A stretch of 64,000 nt of DNA from Candidatus Riflebacteria bacterium HGW-Riflebacteria-1 (GCA_002839445.1 PGYB01000008.1:62001-126000); one strand, 5' to 3'. Counted from the stretch's first letter, positions 35,602-45,658 are shown. Numbers and translations are program-made. The notes: a model not told the origin generated them from the sequence alone.

Positions 35602-37410
35602 ATGCGAGTTCTGCAGCGAACACCGGAAATTTTGAGCGAAGCCAACAGTGCGTTCGACACCAATTCTTTTTTTGAACCTCTTAGCGATGCCCAGCGCGAT
35701 CAGGTCATCAGCAAGGCCGGCACAATCGAGGCCTATGATGATGGCGAATTTATCGTAAAGACCGGTGACCCGGCAGATTTTCTTTTTGTGGTAATTTCGG
35801 GCCAGGTTGCGATTGTTGCCGGCGAAGGCGAGGATCAGATAGAACTCACCTGCCTAGAACGCTCGCAGATGGCCGGAGAAATGGCGGTTATTCTTGACGA
35901 AAAGCGCACGGCCAACTGCATCGCACGCGGTGAAACGCGCATTCTCAAGCTGGCGCGTGAGGTTTTCCGCAAAGTAATGACTGCGGTTCCTGAAGCAGGC
36001 ATGTCGATGCTGCGCATGCTTGCCGAGCGTCTTAAAAAGACTTCGCGACCGCCAATTCATAAAGATTATCGCAGTGACGCGGCAATTCCGGCGGTTGAAG
36101 TTTTGCGCCTGATCCCGATAGCATTTATGCAGAGGCATCGCGTAGCTCCGGTGCGCAGACAAGATACCAAACTGCTACTGGGCTACTGCGACCGCATGGA
36201 CGAGAACCTGCTCGCCTCGGTCCGCCAGTTGCTGCCAAGCATGAAAATCGACCCGGTTGCGATCGAAGCGGCCTACTTTGAAAAAATCATGCAAACTTAC
36301 GGCGGTGATGCGTCGGCAGAACCTTCTATGGCAAGCGGTTCCGGCGCTCAACACATCGACGATCTGCTAAAAAGGCTTGTAGCTGAAGGTGGCTCAGACC
36401 TGCACCTGTCTGCCGGGCAGGTGCCAAGATGGCGCATTGATGGTCGCATACTGCCAATCGCCGGCTTTCTTAAACTCGCCCCCAATGAAGTATTCAAACT
36501 GATTGCACCGATCATGCGACCTGAATCAGTTGAAAAATTCAACAATACCAGCGACGAAGATTTTGCCTATGCCATGGACAAACACTCAAGGTTCCGCATC
36601 AATCTTCTGCGCGACTCACATGGTGTCAGCGCGGTGTTTCGCCACATTCCAAATACAATATTCACCCTCGAAGAACTCGGAATGCCAGAAGTGCTCAGAC
36701 GCTGGGCCGAATCACCCAAGGGCCTGATTCTGGTTACCGGGCCGACCGGCAGCGGCAAGAGCACGACCCTGGCGGCCATGCTCGATCACATCAACCGAAA
36801 CAAAGAATGTCACATTTTGACTATCGAAGATCCGGTAGAATTCGTTCATCAAAGCAGAAAAGCGCTGGTCAACCAGCGTGAGGTCGGAGTGCATACTGCT
36901 TCATTTTCTCGCGCACTGCGGGCCGCGCTACGCGAAGATCCAGATGTCGTTCTTGTCGGCGAAATGCGCGACCTGGAAACCATTTCGATGGCACTGGAAA
37001 CCGCCAACACCGGGCATCTGGTTCTGGCAACGCTGCACACTTCAACAGCGATTAGTACGGTAAGCCGCATTGTCGACCAGTTTCCCGCCGAAGCCCAGGA
37101 GCAGATCAGAACCAGTCTGGCTGACAACCTGCTCGGCGTCTGCTGTCAGACGCTCTGCCGCAAAATTGGCGGCGGGCGCGTTCCAGCACTGGAAATACTG
37201 GTTATGGACTACGCGATGGGCAACATGATTCGCGAAGGGCGCACCCACATGCTGCTGACCGCGATGACTACAGGCCAGAACAAAGGCAATCGACTGCTTA
37301 ACGACGATCTCGCCAAGCTGGTGCAGTCAGGAAAAATAACCAAAGAAGAAGCTCTCAGCAACGCTGTCGACCATGCTGACATGTCCCGCCGGCTTGGATT
37401 GACAAAATAG
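35602..37410 (+). CDS. cNMP-binding / GspE_N-like / PilT-type ATPase fusion
   Basis: 602 residues. Residues about 22-150 form a cyclic-nucleotide-binding (CAP_ED-like) domain: GEFIVKTGDPADFLFVVISG and AGEMAVILDEKRTANCIA. About 160-235 resemble the N-terminal GspE/MshE domain. Residues about 250-595 are a PilT-family retraction ATPase: the Walker A GPTGSGKST is at about 380-388, DPVEFVHQ and DPDVVLVGEMRD follow, and TANTGHLVLATLHTST is the PilT-type His box. PilT hexamers depolymerise type IV pili. The fused sensor domain would let a nucleotide such as cAMP or c-di-GMP set retraction. It is a monocistron with its own dyad promoter and converges with a membrane-protein gene seven bases downstream. 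Confidence 0.92.
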   Translation: MRVLQRTPEILSEANSAFDTNSFFEPLSDAQRDQVISKAGTIEAYDDGEFIVKTGDPADFLFVVISGQVAIVAGEGEDQIELTCLERSQMAGEMAVILDEKRTANCIARGETRILKLAREVFRKVMTAVPEAGMSMLRMLAERLKKTSRPPIHKDYRSDAAIPAVEVLRLIPIAFMQRHRVAPVRRQDTKLLLGYCDRMDENLLASVRQLLPSMKIDPVAIEAAYFEKIMQTYGGDASAEPSMASGSGAQHIDDLLKRLVAEGGSDLHLSAGQVPRWRIDGRILPIAGFLKLAPNEVFKLIAPIMRPESVEKFNNTSDEDFAYAMDKHSRFRINLLRDSHGVSAVFRHIPNTIFTLEELGMPEVLRRWAESPKGLILVTGPTGSGKSTTLAAMLDHINRNKECHILTIEDPVEFVHQSRKALVNQREVGVHTASFSRALRAALREDPDVVLVGEMRDLETISMALETANTGHLVLATLHTSTAISTVSRIVDQFPAEAQEQIRTSLADNLLGVCCQTLCRKIGGGRVPALEILVMDYAMGNMIREGRTHMLLTAMTTGQNKGNRLLNDDLAKLVQSGKITKEEALSNAVDHADMSRRLGLTK

Positions 37411-37417
37411 ACAACGT

Positions 37418-37975
37418 CTACTGCTGCTCTTCATGATGCTCAGCAGCATCTTCGTGGTGCTCACCGTTATCTTCGTAAGTTTTGAGTATGGCGATGCGCT
37501 CGGCTTCGGCATCGCCTGCCTCCAGATACAGCACGATTATTCTGATGATACTGTATAGCGAAAAAAGTGCGAGAAACAGCCAGGAAGTGCTGTAAACACT
37601 ACGCGCCTGAATAATCTTAGGGTCGGTAATCGGGTCGAAGTAGATATTGTAATACACGATCACCTGCAGACCCAGCATACTGAGAAACGCGACTGTCATC
37701 ACGCTGCCAGGTGTAGCGCTGGATCTCTGCCGCGCAACGCAAGCTAGAACGAACACTATAAACGCGGCAAAAGCTTGAAAAACCAGTGCCTGAACCATTA
37801 CCGCGGTAAACGGGAAAAGACCGCCCATATCGTAATCGATGCTGCCGTCGGCGAGCAAGACCAGGTTTTCGCGCATGAACAGATAGCAATAAGGCCCATG
37901 CAGAGTGAAAAGAATGAACAGAAAAATATACATAAAAAGCCTGCTCAGAGAAGGATGCTCATGTGTTGTGGTCAT
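37418..37975 (-). CDS. Membrane protein with four predicted helices, unknown function
   Basis: 185 residues from the ATG at 37975 (MTTTHEHPSLSRLF), preceded by a G-rich ribosome-binding site; an in-frame start 20 codons upstream is less likely. Four membrane helices are evident (LFMYIFLFILFTLHG; VMVQALVFQAFAAFIVFVLA; VMTVAFLSMLGLQVIVYY; SWLFLALFSLYSIIRIIVLY). The C-terminal tail is charged and histidine/glutamate-rich (EHHEDAAEHHEEQQ), a possible metal-binding tail. No family recognised. It converges with the PilT fusion gene and diverges from the phospholipase C-like gene. Confidence 0.75.
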   Translation of the reverse strand: MTTTHEHPSLSRLFMYIFLFILFTLHGPYCYLFMRENLVLLADGSIDYDMGGLFPFTAVMVQALVFQAFAAFIVFVLACVARQRSSATPGSVMTVAFLSMLGLQVIVYYNIYFDPITDPKIIQARSVYSTSWLFLALFSLYSIIRIIVLYLEAGDAEAERIAILKTYEDNGEHHEDAAEHHEEQQ

Positions 37976-38097
37976 CTTTTTACCCCCGCGATAAGGTCTG
38001 TACAAATTACCGAATGCGATTCTTTGCGGCAACAATTATCACTTATCACAATAATCAGTTCACACTATCCTATAGCATACTATTTTTTGCGAAGCCA

Positions 38098-38125
38098 TTG
38101 CGCAAATTCATTGTACCAGTATGAT
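38098..38125 (+). promoter_or_regulatory. Candidate sigma-70-type promoter for the phospholipase C-like gene
   Basis: TTGCGC (38098-38103), a 16-base spacer and TATGAT (38120-38125), 33 bases before the ATG at 38159. Match to consensus is moderate. Confidence 0.4.
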
Positions 38126-38158
38126 TAATTGATAAAGTTTTGCGTAATGAGGTAAAAG

Positions 38159-39655
38159 ATGAATAAACGACATGCAATGAAGTTTTTGCTGGTCGTTCTT
38201 GTGGCCGCTGCTGCGCCAGCACTGGCGTGGGGTCCGGTCAGCCATATCGCGTTGACTTACGAAGCTGGTGCTAAAAATGGCTTCCCGGTGAGCAGCGATC
38301 TCGTCGGAGCTTATCTTGCCGGTTCAACCGAACCTGACATCGGGCTAGACGATGGAAAAAGCGAAGACTACGGGACCTATCACAGCGAAAATTTTGCAAA
38401 AGCCATGGAAAATGTTGCTCAGAGCAAGAAAAGCCCTGACCGCGAAATTTTGCTGGCACGCGCAGCCGGCATCAGAAGCCACCTTGCTGGCGATTCGGCG
38501 GCACACGGAAAGGCCGGTTATGCCGAAGCGAAAAAGATGTTTCACGGGAATCAGACCGGCCTGCCAAACCACACTACCAATGAGTTAGTAGTCGATATGA
38601 TTATGTACGACCGCAACAAGGAGGCTCTCAAAAAGCAGAGTCTGAATTTTATCGATGTCGACACACTTATCGAAGTCAGAAAAGAATTCACCAGGATGAC
38701 CGGGCACGAACTGGCCAATAACCGCGATCAGCTTAAAAAAGAACTGCTCAACCATAAAGCCCTTGTGCTGACCGAACTGAGCATTGCCCACCACCTCTCA
38801 ACATCTGATCCATTGAAGCTCAAACAGATGAAAGAAGAATATTCAGACCTGGACGAGGGTACAACCGACGGAAATGGCGCCAACAAAGCGATAGCGAGGA
38901 TTTCGGAGCAGGCGAAACCCAGTGAAGATCTCAGCAAATTCAAGACTGGTAACAAAGGCTTCCAGATAAAAAATTACCTTGAAAACTCGTTACTGGCTAA
39001 AAGCGCTCAGGCTCTTGAGCGTGGCGCCCTGAAACTGACAAAGTCTGCTATAATCAGAGATTCTCTGCAAAATTTTGCCAGCGGCAAGGTAGAAGCAGCT
39101 CGAAACAAGGCTTTCGTCAACTTTGGCGTTAATCTGCTTAACAAGAACCTGACTTTCAAACAGGCGGTATTTCTTGCCGGCAAGGCAACCAGCGGTTACC
39201 CGAATGATGCTGCGCAAAAACTCGCCTATCTTGAGATCGAAGCCGAAGCACTCAAATCGCAGCGCGACAAGGCTCTGGCCGACTATAACAACCGCCCGTG
39301 GTGGAAATTCTGGCTTATCTTTACTTTTTCCGACAAAAAGAAATACGAGCAGCTTGAATTGCAGTATCAGGCCAAATTGCGCGAGATCGAGCAGACACAC
39401 AGTCAGATTGCCGCAGCCAAGGCTGCCCTCCCCGATTCGGATGCCGATTATGCCGCTGCGGTTGTCGAGTGTACAACAAGCAACGTGGTATGCAACAGCG
39501 CCGCACCGAGCCTGGAAGAACTTCAAGCTGCTGTTGCGGCCGCATATAAAAAATACGTTGCAGCATCAGAAGCCCAGGATCAGGCCAGAATCAAAGAAGC
39601 CGAACAGGAGTTGCTCGAGGCCAGAGAAAGAATCAAGGCGGCCATGCCTCAGTAA
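38159..39655 (+). CDS. Secreted zinc-dependent phospholipase C-like protein with C-terminal coiled coil
   Basis: 498 residues, GAGG ribosome-binding site. The signal peptide ends in PALA, which leaves Trp24 as the first mature residue (WGPVSHIALTYEAG). In zinc-dependent phospholipases C the N-terminal Trp itself binds zinc, so this exact cut matters. More zinc ligands are suggested by His29, AGSTEPDIG, YHSENF, RSHLAGDSAAHGKAGY and NHTTNELVVD. The domain ends near residue 210. The remaining 280 residues are helical with coiled coils (KKKYEQLELQYQAKLREIEQ; EAEQELLEARERIKAAM) and may mediate multimers or surface attachment. The expected activity is phospholipid head-group cleavage or another zinc-dependent phosphodiester reaction. 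Confidence 0.86.
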   Translation: MNKRHAMKFLLVVLVAAAAPALAWGPVSHIALTYEAGAKNGFPVSSDLVGAYLAGSTEPDIGLDDGKSEDYGTYHSENFAKAMENVAQSKKSPDREILLARAAGIRSHLAGDSAAHGKAGYAEAKKMFHGNQTGLPNHTTNELVVDMIMYDRNKEALKKQSLNFIDVDTLIEVRKEFTRMTGHELANNRDQLKKELLNHKALVLTELSIAHHLSTSDPLKLKQMKEEYSDLDEGTTDGNGANKAIARISEQAKPSEDLSKFKTGNKGFQIKNYLENSLLAKSAQALERGALKLTKSAIIRDSLQNFASGKVEAARNKAFVNFGVNLLNKNLTFKQAVFLAGKATSGYPNDAAQKLAYLEIEAEALKSQRDKALADYNNRPWWKFWLIFTFSDKKKYEQLELQYQAKLREIEQTHSQIAAAKAALPDSDADYAAAVVECTTSNVVCNSAAPSLEELQAAVAAAYKKYVAASEAQDQARIKEAEQELLEARERIKAAMPQ

Positions 39656-39755
39656 AACCAGGCCATGGCATGATAACAGTTTCAATCAGGTTCTATGAAG
39701 AGCTTAACATCCCGTAGCTGTCGGCGTTACATGCTCTGAGCCACAACACCGGGAT

Positions 39756-42746
39756 TTAATCGAATTCCAGCAGTACTATCGTGACATCGTCTGACCATGC
39801 CGTTGTACCGGTAAGCTTTTCCAGCTTATCGTAGAGAGCGTCGATGGGTTTTTCTTCGTTTTTGACTGTATCGCTTAGCAACTGCGCAAAACCGTCATAG
39901 CCGATCATCTCGCCATCAGGCAACAAAGCCTCTGCCCAGCCGTCAGTATAAAACACAATCGCGCTGCGCTCACCGATCCTGGACTGCATGCTCGGGACTT
40001 TCATCTTTACGTTTGCGCCAAGCGGAAAAGCATTCATCTCAAGAAAATCGAAAGACCCGTCAGGGTTAACATGAACAAGCCTGGGATGAGCGGCACCAGA
40101 AAGCGCGAATTCACCGGTTCGCGTGTCGATGCGCATCAACATGATCGAGCTCATTCGTAACCGTTTAAGAATAGGCGTAAGATGCTCATTAATAATTTTT
40201 ATCAACTGGTCCGGAGTTTTGCCCTGATTTTTAACGACAATTGGAATCGCGCTCGAAATCATGGCAACGACAATTGCCGCAGCCAGGCCGTGACCGGTAA
40301 CATCACCAATGAAAACGTAGACAAAATTTTCATCAAGCGGGTCTGGAAAGAAGTCGAAAAAATCGCCGCCGACCTGTTCCATCATGACCGATTTTCCCTC
40401 TATACGTAACCGCCCCTTTTCGAGGCGATTGCTGGGGAACAGGTTTTCCTGAAGAGCCTGGGCAAGGCTAAGTTGATCAAGCCCTTCTTTTACCTGGCCG
40501 AACAAAATGGTCAGCGCCAGGACTTCTCCAACCGGGTCACGGATTTCAGGCAAAGGTTTTCCAACCTTGAACAGTGGGCCAATTGCTGTCTCAAGGTCAG
40601 ATACCGGATTCAACAGGAAACGGTGCATAATGAAAATTCCCAACGCAATCCAGATCAAGCCGAGAAACACCGCTGCATGGTGAGATCGGGCCACGCGGGC
40701 ACATTCATCGTAGACCTCGCTGAGTGGCAGAGAGCGCGCGATAACAAGCTGCTCCATTGCTTCAGAGCTCTTCAACCAGTACAGGTTCCAGATACCATCT
40801 TCGCCTTGCGCAATAAACCGGCGCCATTCACCGGCCGTCGCAAGACCTCCGGCAACCGCTACCAGATCTTTTGCTGCCACTCTGGAAGCAAAGTCAAGGC
40901 CTTCTTCATCGCGGTTAAAGATGTAAGTAGCACTGCCATCAATGGCGGAGCGCGCTTTATCAATCAAAGAGCGAACGAGTGAAAACGCAAAATGACCGCT
41001 GCGCCAGTGAATCAGAATGAAATTTATGATTTCTGCCTGCGAATCACCCAGAATGTAGGCAAAGTTGTAAAATTTTTCGTTGCCCGAAACGATTCTGATG
41101 ATCTTTCCAAGATCGGCAATTGTCTCATTGACGTAATCCTCCTCATCAACCCCCGCGGCGGCGGCCATAACCGACATCACGCCCTGTTGTTCTCCTTCAG
41201 GCAATGCAACCGCCCCTTTCGCCCTGACGCGACGACAGGTATGTACAGCCAGTCCCGACATAAACTTGTCGATGATCCTATCATTAGGGTCGCCCACCCG
41301 CTCCCGGTCAGGACCACGCAGATAATCCATGATCTGCTGGTCGGTCATCTTATCTTTGGAACCACGTTGCAACAGGTCCTGATAAACCTGCTCAACCTTG
41401 CCGCCACGGTTGTTTACCCGCCGCAGAAACCATTCTCGCAAAGGCTCAGGAAGCGCCGCAACATAGGCATATGTAGGACGAAACTGGAACCAGGTGGGTG
41501 AGAGCTTTTCGCCGGCCTCAGAGAAAACATGCAGATACCCAATATTCCATTTCCCGCAGTTTACTTCATCACACAAGACCCTTGCGGCAGCCTGGTTTGT
41601 CATAGGCGGTATCGTGTCGAGAAATTCGGCGATCTCGCGTTCTTTGACCAATGCGAACTCACGAAACTCGACTTCCATATCCTCCAGTTCCTGAGAAAGC
41701 CGCACAAATTTTCTGTGCAGAATATTTGAGCTTTCAGAAAACATCTCAAGATTGCCTACCAGAATGAGCCCGAGAAACGGCAGTCCTAATGCCGGACCGA
41801 GAAACAACCATAACCCCTCTCTGAGACTTTTCGAGTCTATTTCAAAGTTTGTCGTTTCTGACCTGCAAAAGCCGGCCAGCCAGACAAAGCTGAGCAGAAC
41901 AAAAGCCAGATACGCGATGATTTCCCAGATCAGAACAGAGTTTGAGAATGGCGTTCGAAAAACGATGAGCTTATCTGCAAAGTCAACTGCCTGGTAGACA
42001 TATCTGGAGTCATGGCCAGTGCCAATACCATCCGGGCCTATATTCCAGAATCTCAGACCTTTTTGCCAGTCCTCAGATTCAGCAGGCTCCAGATTGGCCC
42101 ACAGCGATGGCAACTCAAGCTGAACCCGACTGAAAAACGCTGTACATATCTTCTGCCAGTCAACACCCTGCTTGTCAAAAAACAACAGATACGCATACTG
42201 TCTGTTTTCTGCTGTCAATACACCCTGACACATCCACCAGTCATTGCGTGGCAGGGGAAGGCTGTAAAATTGATGGCGACGGGGCATGGTATAGAGCAGA
42301 TGCATAGGCAATTCTATAAAACCGGCATCAACAACGTTTTTTTCAGCCATCAGCGGAATCAGGCTCGAAGCAAAAAGCTTCTGCAGCAACATACCAAAAT
42401 CACCGGCCAACGAGGGTTTCGTCTCGTTCTGAGCGGCCATAAACAGAAAGGGTTTGCCGACACCCTGCTCTTCAAGCTCAAGCAAAGCATTTTTGCGCCA
42501 TTCAGCAACATTACCGGATACAGCGACATGCTTTCTGATCGTCTGCCAGACCAGCGACAGTCTTGATTCCTGCGACTTAATGCGCTGCAATTTTTCAACC
42601 TCAAAACGCAACATTTCAGACAGCACTTCGCGCTCAAAAGTGCGGCGCATCTGTGAACCCTGCACTATTCCCACCCAGATCAGCAAGGCAAAAGGCAACC
42701 AGATCAGAAAACCCGCAAGCAATCTGATTAATCTATTCCAGCTCAT
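39756..42746 (-). CDS. Membrane PP2C (SpoIIE-type) phosphatase, intact active site
   Basis: 996 residues from the ATG at 42746, which shares one base with the preceding stop codon (TGATG); the open frame extends 35 codons further but lies inside that gene. The N-terminus has a membrane helix (LLAGFLIWLPFALLIWVGIV), then a long extracytoplasmic region, two helices around 310-375, a second periplasmic part, a helix (VFLGLIWIALGIFIMHRFLL), and a HAMP-like linker. The phosphatase lies at about 790-996 with all motifs: GGDFFDFFPDP, FIGDVTGHGLAAA, FYTDGWAEAL and WSDDVTIVLLEF. It would dephosphorylate a cytoplasmic phosphoprotein, normally a STAS antagonist, in response to an outside signal. It is the second gene of a two-gene operon. 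Confidence 0.93.
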   Translation of the reverse strand: MSWNRLIRLLAGFLIWLPFALLIWVGIVQGSQMRRTFEREVLSEMLRFEVEKLQRIKSQESRLSLVWQTIRKHVAVSGNVAEWRKNALLELEEQGVGKPFLFMAAQNETKPSLAGDFGMLLQKLFASSLIPLMAEKNVVDAGFIELPMHLLYTMPRRHQFYSLPLPRNDWWMCQGVLTAENRQYAYLLFFDKQGVDWQKICTAFFSRVQLELPSLWANLEPAESEDWQKGLRFWNIGPDGIGTGHDSRYVYQAVDFADKLIVFRTPFSNSVLIWEIIAYLAFVLLSFVWLAGFCRSETTNFEIDSKSLREGLWLFLGPALGLPFLGLILVGNLEMFSESSNILHRKFVRLSQELEDMEVEFREFALVKEREIAEFLDTIPPMTNQAAARVLCDEVNCGKWNIGYLHVFSEAGEKLSPTWFQFRPTYAYVAALPEPLREWFLRRVNNRGGKVEQVYQDLLQRGSKDKMTDQQIMDYLRGPDRERVGDPNDRIIDKFMSGLAVHTCRRVRAKGAVALPEGEQQGVMSVMAAAAGVDEEDYVNETIADLGKIIRIVSGNEKFYNFAYILGDSQAEIINFILIHWRSGHFAFSLVRSLIDKARSAIDGSATYIFNRDEEGLDFASRVAAKDLVAVAGGLATAGEWRRFIAQGEDGIWNLYWLKSSEAMEQLVIARSLPLSEVYDECARVARSHHAAVFLGLIWIALGIFIMHRFLLNPVSDLETAIGPLFKVGKPLPEIRDPVGEVLALTILFGQVKEGLDQLSLAQALQENLFPSNRLEKGRLRIEGKSVMMEQVGGDFFDFFPDPLDENFVYVFIGDVTGHGLAAAIVVAMISSAIPIVVKNQGKTPDQLIKIINEHLTPILKRLRMSSIMLMRIDTRTGEFALSGAAHPRLVHVNPDGSFDFLEMNAFPLGANVKMKVPSMQSRIGERSAIVFYTDGWAEALLPDGEMIGYDGFAQLLSDTVKNEEKPIDALYDKLEKLTGTTAWSDDVTIVLLEFD

Positions 42747-45523
42747 CAGAAAGATCTCCTTAACACGGCCAGAGATCGATCGGCATTTGAGCCATCTGCT
42801 CCATCGCTCAGTTCTGCTGATTTCCAGAATTCCTGCAACCTGGCAGAACACCAGTTTTCCGGTGCAGCTTCCAGCTCTGCCCTGAATTTCTCAAGACCGC
42901 TCCCAGAAGAAATCTGATCAAAGAGCTGCAAACAGCCGGAAGTTACAAAAAACAAGCTCTCTCCAGGCTCCATCTCAAGATGCCGCAACGAAATATTCGG
43001 CGGCTGAATGCTGCCAAGCGGCGCAGAGTCATCATGCAGGCAGACAGTTCGCGATCCTGACAGCAGAATTGCAGCATAATGACCGGCACAGGCAATATCC
43101 AGATTGCCACTTTCGTCTGAAATGGCGCAAACAAGCCTTATCTGTTGCTCATTCTTTTTATCGCGGACAAAGTAATCATTCAGATTTATCAGCAACTGCC
43201 TGGAATCAGGGATACCAGAGGTTGACAGCGAAATACACATCTTTATTCGCGCGATCAAAAGGGTTGCCGGAATGGGCTTGCCAGAGATCTCGCCGATACA
43301 GAACAGAAGTCGGTTTTCTGCAATCACCATGGCCTCTATATAGTCGCCGCCGAGAAATCTGCCGGGAGTAAAACAGGATTCAAGCGAAAAGCGGCCGGCA
43401 GTAATTGTTCCCTCGAATACCAGCTTTTTGCGCAGGGGTTGCGCGTTATATATCTCGGAGAGGGTGTGAACCGCCCGGCGTATGCCTGAGTATATGCGGC
43501 CCTCCGAACTGCTTTCGGCATGCAGAAGCGAGACAAACTCATGGTTTCTAATGCGCTCAAGAGCCTTGGCAACTTTTTTGATAGAGAACCCGAGGCTTCC
43601 GGAAATAAACAGTGCCGAAAGGATTGCCGAGCAAAACGAGAAAACAACGAACAGAATGAAAAAAGAGAGAATCTGGTGATTGCGCTCGGCAATAGGGCGA
43701 AATGGACAAGCTCCGATCAATACAACATCGCCCATATGACGGGCATGAATACCGGTTACCAGGTGTCTGCCCCGGCCAGGCAGATCTATCAGCCGGTCGA
43801 TAGTTCTTTTAAGACGCCAGACTTCTTCGCTTAACATCAGCAGATCTGTATTCAGCAGCAACTGATCTGGCATACTCGATTTTGGTCCACCCTCGGTCAT
43901 TTCAACAACGCCAAAGCGCATATTCATTCTTTTCTGGGCCAATTCGGCAAGATAGTTTCTGAAAAGGCGATCAGGGTCGAGCAAAGCCACCAGGAACTTC
44001 ATGTCATGACTGCCCATAGAGCCTCTGACAAACTTGAGATACAGTTCTCGACGGAACCCGGCCCAGTTGATATTAATAATTTTGCCAAGGTGCTGATGTA
44101 TGTCGCGCGACAACTGGCGCACATAACTCAGGTTAAAAGTCGCATCAGATGATTTTTTTATCGAAACATTTTTTATGTGAGAAACAAGATTTGTTACCAG
44201 AAAAGTCGCAATATCACGCGAAGCCTTCTTTTTCTCGGCAACTTCGCAAAACCTTTCTATAACATTACCGGACTCGTCGAGCAGATAGATGCCATCGACC
44301 GTATTGCCAAACTGCGACGTAGCCAATTCTGCCTTGTCAGCAGACCCATGCTGTCGTTCGAAAGCGTTGTGTAAACTGTTGAGCATGTCTTCAAGCGAAG
44401 CTTTGTTCTGCACCAGCCCCAGATCGATATCATTCAGTTGGCGTTCTATGACGCGGTGCTGAAGTCTGACCGTGTTGTTCGTCGAAGTCTGCATGTAGTC
44501 AAAACACCACTGCGAAAAGAGTCCCAGCACCGGCACCATCGCCAGAAGAATGGCAATGCCGATAACTCTGCGCAATGAAATTTCATGGCGCCTAGCAGTA
44601 AACAGGTGCTTGCCGCCGAAAGCCAGCAGGAACATAAAGAATGACTTTACCGAAACTGCCAGGAAATCCCATAAACTCAGGATTTGCTTATAATGCTTGT
44701 CAGGAACGGGGTCACGCAGCAACGCAACCGTCAACCCGTTGCGGAGTCGCGCCTTCTCTTCTATCTGTTGCTCAGAACTGTCTACATTACCAAGCCAGCC
44801 TTTGCGCACCGACAGTCGATAATAAGCCGGCAGCGATTTGCGCACACTTCTTAAAACGTCTTTGAGCAGGCGGTCGCTCCTGAAAGCGTCAGCCTCGATC
44901 AACACCAGAATATGCGCAATCTGAAAGCTGCCAGGCAAATCTGGCGTTAACCGGTTCGAAAGTCGCCACCAGCCAGCATGCGAAAAACGATCATTGCCTT
45001 TGAGGCGAATTAAAGCCTCAGGCTTGTGAGCGACATTTGCAAGACCGTCACGCTTGCCAAAAAATGCTGCAGACATGGCATTACGGCGATTTTCGGTGAC
45101 GCTTTCCGGACGCAGCAGAACGGCCATAACCTGTTCAGAAACTGCAATCTTTTCGTGTGCGAACCCCGGAACCGCGATTCTTTTGCCGTCCTGTGAATAA
45201 AAAAGAAAGTTCACATTTGCATTCCATGGTTTTAGAAGCGCAAATGCGAAGTCCTGCGTGTTCTTGCGCAACATTTCGATTGCCTGTCGTAAAATAAACG
45301 GAAAAAAGGTTTCGGGAGCGCTGAAGCGGGCGACCTTCTGCACGACAAGTGCCATCTGGCCGCGTTCCTGTCTTTCCCACTCGGAAACGATGTTTTTTCG
45401 CTGCTTTTCCAGCCACTGCGCAACGGTTAAAATGGTTGCGAAAACGATAACAGCCAGAACCATAAATGCCATGGACGGCCTTTTGACCGTGGCATCAGGA
45501 ATTGATGTCTTTTGGAAAGGCAT
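42746..45523 (-). CDS. Membrane PP2C-like protein with degenerate catalytic motifs (probable pseudophosphatase)
   Basis: 925 residues with the same general plan as its downstream neighbour: N-terminal membrane helix (MAFMVLAVIVFATILTVAQW), periplasmic regions, several internal helices (around 290-345 and 640-670) and a C-terminal PP2C-like fold at about 700-925. The catalytic signatures are changed. GGDYIEAM keeps the first Asp but has Glu later; IGEISGKPIPATLL has Glu for the usual Asp of GDVSGHG; FVTSGCLQL has Ser for the Asp of TDG; and NADRSLAVLRR lacks the paired Asp of DDxT. It is therefore probably inactive, or altered in metal use, and may regulate the intact phosphatase with which it is translationally coupled. 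Confidence 0.87.
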   Translation of the reverse strand: MPFQKTSIPDATVKRPSMAFMVLAVIVFATILTVAQWLEKQRKNIVSEWERQERGQMALVVQKVARFSAPETFFPFILRQAIEMLRKNTQDFAFALLKPWNANVNFLFYSQDGKRIAVPGFAHEKIAVSEQVMAVLLRPESVTENRRNAMSAAFFGKRDGLANVAHKPEALIRLKGNDRFSHAGWWRLSNRLTPDLPGSFQIAHILVLIEADAFRSDRLLKDVLRSVRKSLPAYYRLSVRKGWLGNVDSSEQQIEEKARLRNGLTVALLRDPVPDKHYKQILSLWDFLAVSVKSFFMFLLAFGGKHLFTARRHEISLRRVIGIAILLAMVPVLGLFSQWCFDYMQTSTNNTVRLQHRVIERQLNDIDLGLVQNKASLEDMLNSLHNAFERQHGSADKAELATSQFGNTVDGIYLLDESGNVIERFCEVAEKKKASRDIATFLVTNLVSHIKNVSIKKSSDATFNLSYVRQLSRDIHQHLGKIININWAGFRRELYLKFVRGSMGSHDMKFLVALLDPDRLFRNYLAELAQKRMNMRFGVVEMTEGGPKSSMPDQLLLNTDLLMLSEEVWRLKRTIDRLIDLPGRGRHLVTGIHARHMGDVVLIGACPFRPIAERNHQILSFFILFVVFSFCSAILSALFISGSLGFSIKKVAKALERIRNHEFVSLLHAESSSEGRIYSGIRRAVHTLSEIYNAQPLRKKLVFEGTITAGRFSLESCFTPGRFLGGDYIEAMVIAENRLLFCIGEISGKPIPATLLIARIKMCISLSTSGIPDSRQLLINLNDYFVRDKKNEQQIRLVCAISDESGNLDIACAGHYAAILLSGSRTVCLHDDSAPLGSIQPPNISLRHLEMEPGESLFFVTSGCLQLFDQISSGSGLEKFRAELEAAPENWCSARLQEFWKSAELSDGADGSNADRSLAVLRRSF

Positions 45524-45658
45524 ATCTTAAAATATAAGCTTTTCAGCTCAATAGATCAACAGTTCTTGCCTCTTCAAAGACCGGGTCATGACGGCAGCAA
45601 GTCACAATTCATCAGGAACCGGCCTGATGGCTTTCGCAGCGGAATCTGGCAGTCTGCA

